Translations under genes and position numbers: made by a program
Part shown: in pieces, positions 7,542 through 15,699 of the stretch
Layout: the number at the start of each line of letters is the position of its first letter
Numbering within the stretch: the first letter of the stretch is position 1
Notes under the pieces: model-generated
Seen by the model: the letters and a program-made list of their open reading frames with translations, nothing else
The model's database searches: none
What the model was told of the DNA's origin: nothing
Source: Candidatus Segatella caccae
Lineage (GTDB): Bacteria; Bacteroidota; Bacteroidia; Bacteroidales; Bacteroidaceae
Length of the DNA: 22,781 nt
Assembly: GCA_900556395.1 (NCBI GenBank)
Contig: USOQ01000044.1
Span: 1 to 22,781 of the forward strand
Direction: 5' to 3'

Positions 7542-10500
7542 ATGAAACCAACAAGGTTATTAATGGTGATGCTGACATTGTTTGTGGCAACCATCATGCA
7601 GGCGCAACAGATTACCTGTAAGGGTAACATCGCCGACGTGAGTGGAGAACCCATCATCGGTGCATCAGTAGTAGTAAAAGGTACCTCACAGGGTACAGTT
7701 TCCGACTTGGATGGTAACTTTACGATTCAAGCCAACCCCAACACAACATTGGTCGTATCTTATATAGGATATGTGACTCAGGAGGTGAAGGCTTCCGACA
7801 AGCTGAAAATCACGCTGAAGGAAGACTCACGCACCCTCGAAGACGTTGTGGTAGTGGGCTACGGTGTTCAGAAGAAGAGCGTCGTGACAGCCTCTATCGC
7901 CAAGGTGAGTGCCGACGACCTCGACGGCAAGGCGACAGTACGTGTCGACAATGCGCTGAAGGGTTTGGCATCAGGTGTTACCGTCACTTCCTCATCAGGT
8001 CAGCCTGGTGCAGCCTCTCAGGTTCGTATCCGTGGTATCGGTACTATCAACAACAGTAACCCTCTCTACATCGTTGATGGTATGCCCATCGAGGGCGGTA
8101 TCGACTATCTGAACCCCAGCGACATCGAGAGCATTGAGGTACTGAAGGATGCTGCCTCTGGTGCCATCTACGGTACACGTGCTGCCAATGGTGTTATCCT
8201 CGTCACCACCAAGGGCGGCGAAAAGGGCAGAGTACACGTGAACTACAACTTCTCTTACGGCTGGCAGAACCCATGGAAGCACCGCGATGTGCTCAACGCC
8301 ACCGAATATGCTGTGATGATGAACGAAGGTCTTGTCAATGCAGGACAGGCTCCTATCTATGCCGACCCTTATCAGTATGGCAAGGGCACCGACTGGCAGG
8401 ACGAGGTGTTCAACGACAACGCCGGTGTTGTCAACCATGAGGTGAACGTCAGCGGCGCTTCCGACAAGATCAACTATTACCTCTCTATGGGTTACTATCA
8501 TCAGGACGGTATCGTAGGCGGCAACTACGACCGAAGCAACTACAGCCGTCTGTCGCTTCGCAGCAATACCAGCTACACGCTCTTCGACGACACCAAGGAC
8601 CGCGACTGGCTCAACAAACTGCAGATCAGCGCCAACATCTCTTACGCTCGTGTCAAGAGCAAGGCCATCGACGCCAACTCTCAGTATGGTTCTCCATTGG
8701 GTTCAGCCCTCTACCTCTCTCCTATCCTCACTCCTACCGTGAGCGGTGCAGCAGCCGAAGCTCAGAGCAATCTCTATGGCGAGCAGTACATGCTCTACGA
8801 TGGAGCCGGACGTATGTACACAGTTCCTGGAAGCAGCTATCAGGAAATGAACAACCCATTGGCCATGCTCTCGCTGCCTGGCGACTTGGGCTGGAGCCAT
8901 AAGTTTGTAGCCAACTTCTCTGCCGACCTCAACATCGGTTACGGCGTGAAATACCGCATCTCTTACGGAGCCGACCTCTCATTCTGGGGAAGCGACGGCT
9001 ACACACCTCTCTATTATCTCTCTGGAAACAATAAGGCCACTATCACCAACGCCCACCAGTCGAGCAACCGCGGCACTGTATGGCAGTTGGAGAACGTGCT
9101 GACTTGGGACAAGACCTTCAACAAGCACACCATCAACTTGGTGGCAGGTCAGAGTGCGATGCAGAATACAGGCATGAACCTCTATGGTGCATTGCAGAAC
9201 CTCAAGGACATAAACAAGCCTTTCATGAACAATACGAGTGCCGCCCAGAGCCGTGGCGAGATGTCTGCCAGTGGAGGACCTGCTTACGAACACACACTGA
9301 GTTCTTACTTCTTCCGTGCCAGCTACAACTACGACGAGCGCTACATGGCACAGTTCACTGTACGTCGCGACGGTAGTTCGCGCTTCGGTGCCAACAACCG
9401 CTACGCCACCTTCCCTTCCTTCTCTTTGGGATGGAACGTCATCAACGAACCTTACTTCCATGCTCCTGACTGGTTGAGCAACTTGAAGATTCGCGGTAGC
9501 TGGGGTAAGAACGGTAACGACAACATCGGCGACTTCACCTATGCAGCCTGGACAGCTTCGCCTTATAACACCATCCTGGGCAAGGGCGAGACCGTTGTCA
9601 ATGGTGTACAGGCAGGCTCACTTGCCAACCCCGACCTGAAGTGGGAGGAGAGCGAACAGACCGACTTAGGTATCGACTTGGGATTCTTTAAGAACGCCCT
9701 GACATTCAGCCTCGATTATTACATCAAGAAGACCAATGGCATGATCATCAGTATGCCTATCCCTAACTATGTGGGAGCCGGCGCTCCTCTTGGCAACGTG
9801 GGCGACATGGAGAACAGAGGTTTGGAAATGGAAGCCAGCTACAAGTGGAACATCGGTAAGGCTAAATTCCATGCCAAGGCTAACGCCTCTTATCTGAAGA
9901 ACAAACTGAAGAACCTCGGCAACACCTCAGGCTTCTTGGAACTCGGTGCTATGCAGAACACCGGAACCATCACACGCGGTTCTAACAACGAACCATTCCC
10001 ATACTTCTACGGCTACAAGACAGCCGGTATCTTCCAGACCATGGACGAGGTGAAGGCATGGGTCAACAAGGACGGCGAGATGTTGCAGCCTAAGGCTGTA
10101 CCTGGCGACGTGCGTTTCGTCGATGTAGACGGCAACGGAGCCATCGATGCTGCCGACCGCACCAAGATAGGTAAGGGAATGCCCGACTGGACCTTCGGTT
10201 TCACCCTCAACGCCGAGTACAAGGGCTTCGACTTCATGATGATGTGGCAGGGCACTGCCGGCAACGACATCTTCGATGCCACACGCCGTACAGACGTTCA
10301 GCCCGCCAACCTTCCTTCTTATCTGCTCAACCGCTGGACAGGTCCAGGCACTTCCAACAAGTACCCACGCTTCGTTGTCAACGACGGAACCAACTGGCAG
10401 AGCAGCGACCTCTACATCACCGACGGTTCTTACATCAGACTCAAGAACATCCAGCTGGGCTACACCCTGCCACAGTTCATCACCAAGAAGTTCTTCGTCA

Positions 10501-10673
10501 ACAAGCTGCGCCTCTTCGTAGCAGCCGAGAACCTCCTCACCCTCACCAAGTATGCAGGCTTCGACCCCGAAATCTCATCAGGCGACAGCACAGGAGCCAC
10601 TTCGCTGGGTGTCGACTATGGTGTCTATCCTCAGAGCCGCACCATCACCGTGGGCTTCAACCTTGGATTCTAA
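7542..10673 (+). CDS. susC: SusC-family TonB-dependent oligosaccharide transporter
   Basis: A 1043-residue outer-membrane protein that imports glycan fragments using TonB energy, with its SusD partner as lid. Visible parts: a signal peptide (1 to about 22, ..IMQAQ); a carboxypeptidase-regulatory-like domain (about 23-95, with GEPIIGASVVVKGT, GTVSDLDGNF and VSYIGY); the TonB box EDVVVVGYG (100-108); a plug domain (about 109-225, ..NGVILVTTKGG); and a large beta-barrel ending in the aromatic ..TVGFNLGF. There is no STN domain, so it is not a FecA-type signal transducer. The length is normal for SusC proteins. It opens an operon with the susD-like gene 21 bp downstream. The start fits the signal peptide and the promoter at 7375-7406. 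The substrate is inferred from the neighbouring GH16 and GH3 genes to be a beta-glucan. Confidence 0.96.
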   Translation: MKPTRLLMVMLTLFVATIMQAQQITCKGNIADVSGEPIIGASVVVKGTSQGTVSDLDGNFTIQANPNTTLVVSYIGYVTQEVKASDKLKITLKEDSRTLEDVVVVGYGVQKKSVVTASIAKVSADDLDGKATVRVDNALKGLASGVTVTSSSGQPGAASQVRIRGIGTINNSNPLYIVDGMPIEGGIDYLNPSDIESIEVLKDAASGAIYGTRAANGVILVTTKGGEKGRVHVNYNFSYGWQNPWKHRDVLNATEYAVMMNEGLVNAGQAPIYADPYQYGKGTDWQDEVFNDNAGVVNHEVNVSGASDKINYYLSMGYYHQDGIVGGNYDRSNYSRLSLRSNTSYTLFDDTKDRDWLNKLQISANISYARVKSKAIDANSQYGSPLGSALYLSPILTPTVSGAAAEAQSNLYGEQYMLYDGAGRMYTVPGSSYQEMNNPLAMLSLPGDLGWSHKFVANFSADLNIGYGVKYRISYGADLSFWGSDGYTPLYYLSGNNKATITNAHQSSNRGTVWQLENVLTWDKTFNKHTINLVAGQSAMQNTGMNLYGALQNLKDINKPFMNNTSAAQSRGEMSASGGPAYEHTLSSYFFRASYNYDERYMAQFTVRRDGSSRFGANNRYATFPSFSLGWNVINEPYFHAPDWLSNLKIRGSWGKNGNDNIGDFTYAAWTASPYNTILGKGETVVNGVQAGSLANPDLKWEESEQTDLGIDLGFFKNALTFSLDYYIKKTNGMIISMPIPNYVGAGAPLGNVGDMENRGLEMEASYKWNIGKAKFHAKANASYLKNKLKNLGNTSGFLELGAMQNTGTITRGSNNEPFPYFYGYKTAGIFQTMDEVKAWVNKDGEMLQPKAVPGDVRFVDVDGNGAIDAADRTKIGKGMPDWTFGFTLNAEYKGFDFMMMWQGTAGNDIFDATRRTDVQPANLPSYLLNRWTGPGTSNKYPRFVVNDGTNWQSSDLYITDGSYIRLKNIQLGYTLPQFITKKFFVNKLRLFVAAENLLTLTKYAGFDPEISSGDSTGATSLGVDYGVYPQSRTITVGFNLGF

Positions 10674-10694
10674 ACCTCTAAAAAACTTATCATT

Positions 10695-12230
10695 ATGAAG
10701 ACAAAGAAAATATATAAATATGTATTGATGGCAGCGCTCATCGCTCCCCTTACATTGACAAGCTGCTCGGATGACTTCTTGGACGTGACTCCTCCCGACA
10801 AGGCCACCCTGCAGGAATATTACAGCAACAAGGAGCACATCATGGAAGCTGTGGCTTCCACCTACAACCCCATGCGCCAGTACGACTGGAACAACGTGCA
10901 GTATGCTCCGCTACAGCTCTGCAGCGACATCATGGCAGACGATGTGTGGGTAGGCGGCGGAACCAGTTCCGACAACCTCTTCCTACAGAAGATGTCCAAC
11001 TATGCCAGCACCCAGAACCCAGGCGATGCCCTCACAGGCATCTGGGACCAGAGCTACAAAGGCATACGCAACGCCAACGACGTGCTTACCTATATAGAGT
11101 GGGCCAAGGCTGCCCTCACACAGGCCGACTACAACACCTTCATGGCTGAAGCCAAGGTGCTGCGCGCCTTCTACTACATGCAGGTGTGGAAGTTCTATGG
11201 CAACATACCTTTCTACTTCGAGAACCTCAAGTCGCCTTACATCGGTGAGCAGAAGAGCGCCGACGAGGTGTACAAGGCTGTCATCAGCGACCTCGAGAGC
11301 GCCATCGGCCTCAACGCCCTGCCTATGAAGTGGGACGACAAGAACCTGGGACGCATGAGCCAGGCTGCCGCCTACATGATCTATGCCGAGATGGTGATGT
11401 ACCAGAACGACGAGAGCCGCTATGCCAAGGCATTAGGCTATATGCAAGAGATTATCAAAGACGAGCAGGACTACGACCTCAACCCCGACTACGCCAACAT
11501 CTTCCTCGAGAGTGGCGAGTGGACCAAGGAGAGCATCTTCGAGATAGGCTACATGGACGACGGAGCCGTGCGTGCCTGGGGCGGTGGAGTCATCAATGCG
11601 GGCGGAACCGTCTATCCACGCTTCATCTCTCCACGCGACTACAAGGAGAGCGACGGAGTGGACAATGGATGGGGATTTGAGCCTGTAAGACTCGAGACCT
11701 TAGACCTCTTCGACGAGGGAGACGTGCGCAAGGACGCCACCATCTTCGACGGACGTGGCAAGAACTGCGACACCAAGAGCTGGCAATACACCGGACTCTG
11801 GCTCAAGAAGTATATCGCCTATAAAGAAAACAACAAGGATCAGAAAGCCGATGGCGACCTTAACTTCAACAACAACCTGCGCATCTACCGCTTCGCCGAG
11901 ACGCTGCTCAATGCAGCCGAACTCATCGTGCGCACAGGCGGCAAGATGGAAGATGCCAAGGAATACCTCAACAAGGTACACCACCGTGCCGGACTCACCG
12001 ACGAAAAGGCTCCCACCATCGACAACATCATCGACGAGCGCCACAAGGAGTTTGTAGGCGAGGGCAAGCGCTACTGGGACCTCATCCGCACAGGCAAGGC
12101 TGCCACCACACTCGTACCCGATGCCTACGGCTACCGCACCAACACATGGACAGAGAAGAAGAAATATCTTCCTATTCCTTTGAGTGAAATCGACGCATCT
12201 CACGGCACACTGACACAAAACGACTATTAA
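10695..12230 (+). CDS. susD: SusD/RagB-family glycan-binding lipoprotein
   Basis: A 511-residue surface lipoprotein. The lipobox LTSC puts the lipidated Cys at residue 24, followed by SDDFLDVTPPDK, the usual SusD opening. The helical core has the family hallmark AEAKVLRAFYYMQVWKFYG (about 151-169), and the C terminus has the expected IPLSEID..LTQNDY. SusD proteins sit over the SusC barrel and catch glycan for import. The gene lies 21 bp after the susC-like gene and 19 bp before the SusE-position gene, so the three are almost certainly one transcript. The substrate cannot be read from the sequence; neighbours suggest beta-1,3 or mixed-linkage beta-glucan. Confidence 0.95.
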   Translation: MKTKKIYKYVLMAALIAPLTLTSCSDDFLDVTPPDKATLQEYYSNKEHIMEAVASTYNPMRQYDWNNVQYAPLQLCSDIMADDVWVGGGTSSDNLFLQKMSNYASTQNPGDALTGIWDQSYKGIRNANDVLTYIEWAKAALTQADYNTFMAEAKVLRAFYYMQVWKFYGNIPFYFENLKSPYIGEQKSADEVYKAVISDLESAIGLNALPMKWDDKNLGRMSQAAAYMIYAEMVMYQNDESRYAKALGYMQEIIKDEQDYDLNPDYANIFLESGEWTKESIFEIGYMDDGAVRAWGGGVINAGGTVYPRFISPRDYKESDGVDNGWGFEPVRLETLDLFDEGDVRKDATIFDGRGKNCDTKSWQYTGLWLKKYIAYKENNKDQKADGDLNFNNNLRIYRFAETLLNAAELIVRTGGKMEDAKEYLNKVHHRAGLTDEKAPTIDNIIDERHKEFVGEGKRYWDLIRTGKAATTLVPDAYGYRTNTWTEKKKYLPIPLSEIDASHGTLTQNDY

Positions 12231-12249
12231 TCTAAAGACTCAAGCAATT

Positions 12250-14133
12250 ATGAAACATAACATATTCAGCAAGGCACTCCTCATCGCTGCCACAGCAGGG
12301 TTGGCACTCAGCGCGTGCAGCCCAGAGGACTTCGACGGCGTATCAGAGGCAGGACTGCCACTGGCAGAGAACGCAAAGGTGACTACCAGCGTCGACGACG
12401 AGACCAACACAGTAACCTTCAATATGGAGGGCGACGGCATCTACCCCATGTGGTACATTCCTGTTGACGGCAAGGAAGTAACCAAGAACCCCGTCTACTC
12501 CACCGTCAATCCACTGCAGAAGATATGGGTCAATTCGGGCGACTATAAGGTTTACTACCGTGTGGGCAACCGCAACGGTATGTCGCAGGGCATGGGCGAG
12601 ACCACATTCCATGTCGCCAACACCCTCGTCGACTTCAACGAGATCGTAGGCAAACTGTCGGGCAAGGAGTGGCGCATCGCTGCCACCGAACCCGCCCACA
12701 TAGCGTGCGGACCTTCAGGAACCGACGGCACTGGGGATTATCAGGCTGGACCCAACGAGAAGGCTGAATTCGGTGTGTACGACGACCGACTCACCTTTGG
12801 TACTGACTACAGCTATACCTACAACCCAGGCGCTGGCGGAACCATGTATGTCAACAAAGGCTGCTCCCTCTTCCCCGACCATCATCAAGACACCGACTAC
12901 ATGGTGCCTGTCAGCGAGCAGCACAGCTCTTACCAGCTCAGTGCCGAGGGCGACGACCTCTACCTCATCATGCCTGCCAACACCTGCTTCCCCTACATCC
13001 CAGCCGACGCAGCCTATAACGGCGAGCTCCGTCTGCGTGTAGAGAGCATTACCGGCAGCACCATGGTGCTCGTATGGGACGATGGCAACATAGCATGGCA
13101 CTACATCCTCACCTGCGCCAGCGAAGGCTTCCAGGGCTTCAACTCCAACAGCGACTGTAACATGTGGAAGAACTGCCAGTTCACCAACGAGTTCTTCTAT
13201 GCACCGGGATGGGCACAGATAGCCGATCCTACTGTCACCGAGAAGAACGGCGCCTACACCATCGAGCTGCCTACAGCCACCAGCGAACAGTGGCAGGCAC
13301 AGGTCAAGTTCCTCACTGACATGACCACCAACTCGGTTACCAAGTACGACTTCTCTTGCAAACTTACATCAAACACCGACCATCCAGGCGTAACAGTCAA
13401 ACTGGTGAAAACGGGCGACGACGATACATTCTACTTTATGGAGCGCATCGACCTGAAGGCAAATCAGGAAGTTCTCTTCTACCGTAGCGACATGGATGGC
13501 ATCGACATGGACAACGTCACCTTAGTCGTCGACGGCGGAGGCAATGCCGACAACACCAAGCTCACCATCAGCAACATCGACTTGCAGGAACACAAGTGCG
13601 ACGGTGTGGAAGCACCTGCCGAGGAAGAAGATAAGACCGTATACAACTACAACAGCGCTTCCAATATCTGGAAGAGCCACGTAGACGACAAGGGCGACGC
13701 AGGCTTCACCACCTTCTTCTTCTACGCTCCAGGATGGACCGAGATAGACGCTCCCGATTTCACTGCCGACAAGGGCCATTACACCGTTGAGCTGCCTACA
13801 GCAACCTTCTTACAGTGGCAGGCACAGGTTCACCTCATCACCGACATTCCTGGCGAGGCCGACACGCCTTACGACTTCTCATGCAAGTTCTTGGCTAAGA
13901 AAGACATCAAGGGCGTAACCGTGAAGATAACAGACACGAGCAGCGATGATAACTTCTTCTTCATCAACACCTACGACCTGAAGGCAGGCGAGGAATATCA
14001 GGTCAAGGTTCCTGCCAGCATCCTCAAGGTCGGTGCGGCCGATGCCCTCAAGTTTGTATTCGACTTTGGAGGAAATCCAGAAGGCGAGAAGGTAGAAATC
14101 TACGATATCATCTTCCAGAAAACTGCTCAGTAA
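12250..14133 (+). CDS. SusE-position surface glycan-binding lipoprotein with duplicated C-terminal domains
   Basis: A 627-residue lipoprotein (lipobox LSAC, Cys23). An N-terminal beta-sandwich (about 30-115) is followed by a middle domain (about 120-295) with GKEWRIAA, GVYDDRLTFGTDY and YNPGAGGTMYVN, a type often seen in glycan-binding proteins downstream of susD. Two related modules then occur, about 298-452 and 468-625, sharing FFYAPGW, Y(T)(I/V)ELPTAT, QWQAQV and YDFSCK. They look like carbohydrate-binding beta-sandwiches of the CBM4/CBM4_9 kind, with exposed Trp and Tyr residues; family assignment is tentative. It probably holds beta-glucan at the surface for the GH16 enzymes and the SusCD pair. 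It is 19 bp after the susD-like gene and separated from the next GH16 by 78 bp with a hairpin. Confidence 0.88.
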   Translation: MKHNIFSKALLIAATAGLALSACSPEDFDGVSEAGLPLAENAKVTTSVDDETNTVTFNMEGDGIYPMWYIPVDGKEVTKNPVYSTVNPLQKIWVNSGDYKVYYRVGNRNGMSQGMGETTFHVANTLVDFNEIVGKLSGKEWRIAATEPAHIACGPSGTDGTGDYQAGPNEKAEFGVYDDRLTFGTDYSYTYNPGAGGTMYVNKGCSLFPDHHQDTDYMVPVSEQHSSYQLSAEGDDLYLIMPANTCFPYIPADAAYNGELRLRVESITGSTMVLVWDDGNIAWHYILTCASEGFQGFNSNSDCNMWKNCQFTNEFFYAPGWAQIADPTVTEKNGAYTIELPTATSEQWQAQVKFLTDMTTNSVTKYDFSCKLTSNTDHPGVTVKLVKTGDDDTFYFMERIDLKANQEVLFYRSDMDGIDMDNVTLVVDGGGNADNTKLTISNIDLQEHKCDGVEAPAEEEDKTVYNYNSASNIWKSHVDDKGDAGFTTFFFYAPGWTEIDAPDFTADKGHYTVELPTATFLQWQAQVHLITDIPGEADTPYDFSCKFLAKKDIKGVTVKITDTSSDDNFFFINTYDLKAGEEYQVKVPASILKVGAADALKFVFDFGGNPEGEKVEIYDIIFQKTAQ

Positions 14134-14146
14134 ATTTATCAAAACT

Positions 14147-14193
14147 CAAGTTTCTCAGGTGAGGAATTCATGGGAATTCCCCCTGAAAACTTG
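14147..14193 (+). other. Intra-operon hairpin between the SusE-position gene and GH16
   Basis: The arms 14147-14169 and 14174-14193 pair nearly completely (CAAGTTTCTCAGG..GAATTC with GAATTCCCCCTGAAAACTTG) around a 4-nt loop. No T-run follows, so it does not look like a full terminator. It may protect the upstream message from 3' decay or lower expression of the last gene. An ATG at 14170 falls in the loop and is in frame with the GH16, but the signal peptide argues for the start at 14212. Confidence 0.6.
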
Positions 14194-14211
14194 AACAATA
14201 AACATACTAAC

Positions 14212-15288
14212 ATGAAAAAGATAATGATTTTTAGCGCAATATTCGCTGTTGCTATAAGCCTCAGCGCTTGCAGCAACAACGAAACCGACATCAGCTACGC
14301 TTCGGCCGAGACCATCACCCTCTCTTCCACCACGCTGAACTTTGAGAAGGAAGGTGGAACACAGACCGCCGAGGTGGAGAGCACACACGAGTTTGCCGCC
14401 TATTCCAACGACAGCTGGATCAAGGTGACACCCACCAATCCCGTAGGCAAGAAAGCCACCATCACCGTCACCGTGGGCGAGAACCTGGGCGCTGAGCGCA
14501 CTGGCAACATCACCATTTGGTCGGGTGGCTCACGCCAGAACATCACCGTCACCCAGGCCAAGGGCGGACAGAACATCACCTGCCCCATCGAGGGCTACAA
14601 CCTCGTATGGAACGACGAGTTCAGCGACAACGAATTGGGACCAGACTGGACTTACGAGATCCAGCCAGCCGGATGGGTGAACAACGAGTTGCAGAACTAC
14701 GTGCGCGAGGACAAGGTGGCACAGGTTTCCAACGGAACACTGAAGATTAACCTCCTCGACGATGACGGCACCATCAAGAGCGCTCGTCTCTACGCTCGTG
14801 AGTCCACAGGTTGGAAGTACGGATACATCGAGGCAAGCATCAAGCTCCCTAAGGGCAAGGGCACATGGCCCGCATTCTGGATGATGCCTGTCAATTGGCA
14901 GAAATGGCCTGGTGATGGCGAGATCGACATCATGGAGTCTGTGGGCTACGAACCCGACGTGGTTGTTTCCACCATCCACTGCACCAAGTACAACAACACC
15001 GGCACAGACATCGAGTCTGCACGCTGCAAGATCAGCAACTCACAGACCGAGTTCCACACCTACGGCATGGAGTGGACAGCAGAATACATGACCTTCTATG
15101 TGGATGGCGAGAAACTCCTCACCTATCGCAACGACGGCAGCGGCAAGGAGGCATGGCCTTTCGATGCAGCCTTCTACCCCATCCTCAACCTCGCCTGGGG
15201 CGGTGCCTGGGGCGGCATCCAGGGCGTAGACCCATCTTGCTTACCTGCCACCATGGAGGTGGACTACGTTCGCGTATTCCAAAAGTAA
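14212..15288 (+). CDS. BACON-GH16 endo-beta-glucanase lipoprotein
   Basis: A 358-residue protein from the ATG at 14212, chosen because MKKIMIFSAI..SLSAC gives a clean lipoprotein signal (Cys20); the in-frame ATG at 14170 would put a polar stretch before it. Residues about 32-116 form a BACON domain (TLNFEKEGGT, NDSWIKVTP, RTGNITIWSGG, ITVTQA), thought to be a spacer or glycan- or mucin-binding fold. Residues about 127-358 are the GH16 domain with WPAFWMMP and catalytic EIDIME, where E237 is nucleophile, D239 the helper and E242 acid/base. It lacks the extra modules and tail of the first GH16. As the last gene of the susC-like operon it should act on the cell surface, cutting beta-glucan into pieces for import. 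Endo-1,3- and 1,3(4)-specificity cannot be told apart here. Confidence 0.94.
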   Translation: MKKIMIFSAIFAVAISLSACSNNETDISYASAETITLSSTTLNFEKEGGTQTAEVESTHEFAAYSNDSWIKVTPTNPVGKKATITVTVGENLGAERTGNITIWSGGSRQNITVTQAKGGQNITCPIEGYNLVWNDEFSDNELGPDWTYEIQPAGWVNNELQNYVREDKVAQVSNGTLKINLLDDDGTIKSARLYARESTGWKYGYIEASIKLPKGKGTWPAFWMMPVNWQKWPGDGEIDIMESVGYEPDVVVSTIHCTKYNNTGTDIESARCKISNSQTEFHTYGMEWTAEYMTFYVDGEKLLTYRNDGSGKEAWPFDAAFYPILNLAWGGAWGGIQGVDPSCLPATMEVDYVRVFQK

Positions 15289-15298
15289 ATCTCATTAG

Positions 15299-15620
15299 GG
15301 AGTTTTTTCAGGAGTTAAGGAGTTAAAGAAGTTAAGGAGTTAAGACATATGCTTTGTTGTTAAAAAACTACGCCAAAATACGGTTGTCTTAACTCCTTTA
15401 ATTAAACCCTCAAGACATTTGTCTTAACTCCTTAACTCCTTTAACTCCTGAAAAAACTCCTGAAAAAACTCCTGACCCCCCTAATTAAACATTCCCTCAA
15501 GACATTTGTCTTAACTCCTTTAACTCCTTAACTCCTTTAACTCCTGAAAAACCCTTTAACTCCTTAACTCCTGAAAAACCCTTTAACTCCTTAACTCCTT
15601 TAACTCCTGAAAAACACCTC
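15299..15620. repeat. Inverted and direct repeat tract (TTAACTCC family)
   Basis: Starting 10 bp after the GH16 stop, the left arm 15299-15347 (GGAGTTTTTTCAGGAGTTAA.. ..GGAGTTAAGACA) is the reverse complement of 15420-15460 apart from an 8-nt length difference, and its last 12 bp are also exactly complementary to 15385-15396. The plus strand then holds 15 ACTCC units in blocks ending CTGAAAAA. A longer unit, CCCTCAAGACATTTGTCTTA with following ACTCC, occurs twice (about 15407 and 15494), each copy holding the perfect hairpin AAGACA-TT-TGTCTT. The tract can fold into several alternative long stems and probably ends the operon transcript. It is not a CRISPR array, as there are no uniform repeats with unique spacers. 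Confidence 0.75.
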
Positions 15621-15643
15621 AACTATCATTTTCTTGCTTTGTT

Positions 15644-15675
15644 CTTGCATATTCTAAAAAGTTTTCATATTTTTG
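15644..15675 (+). promoter_or_regulatory. Promoter of the SusR-like regulator gene
   Basis: CTTG at 15644-15647 and TATTTTTG at 15668-15675 are separated by 20 bp, matching the Bacteroidota promoter pattern. Transcription would start near 15682, about 18 bp before the ATG at 15700. The regulator therefore seems to have its own promoter rather than relying on readthrough from the susC-like operon. Confidence 0.6.
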
Positions 15676-15699
15676 CAAAACTAAAAGAAAACCAGAAAC

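Larger units (their letters stand above)
15289..15699. other. Repeat-rich intergenic region before the regulator
   Basis: 411 bp without a gene. Most of it (15299-15620) is built from the short words AACTCC, TTTAACTCC and CTGAAAAA and their complements. The regulator promoter follows at 15644-15675. Confidence 0.75.

Noticed and set aside
14170..15288. Longer start for the BACON-GH16 gene
   Set aside because: The upstream ATG lies in the loop of a hairpin and would add 14 mostly polar residues before a clear lipoprotein signal; the ATG at 14212 fits better.
15385..15620. CRISPR-like array
   Set aside because: The repeats are 8-20 bp words of variable order with no unique spacers of constant length, and no cas genes are nearby.
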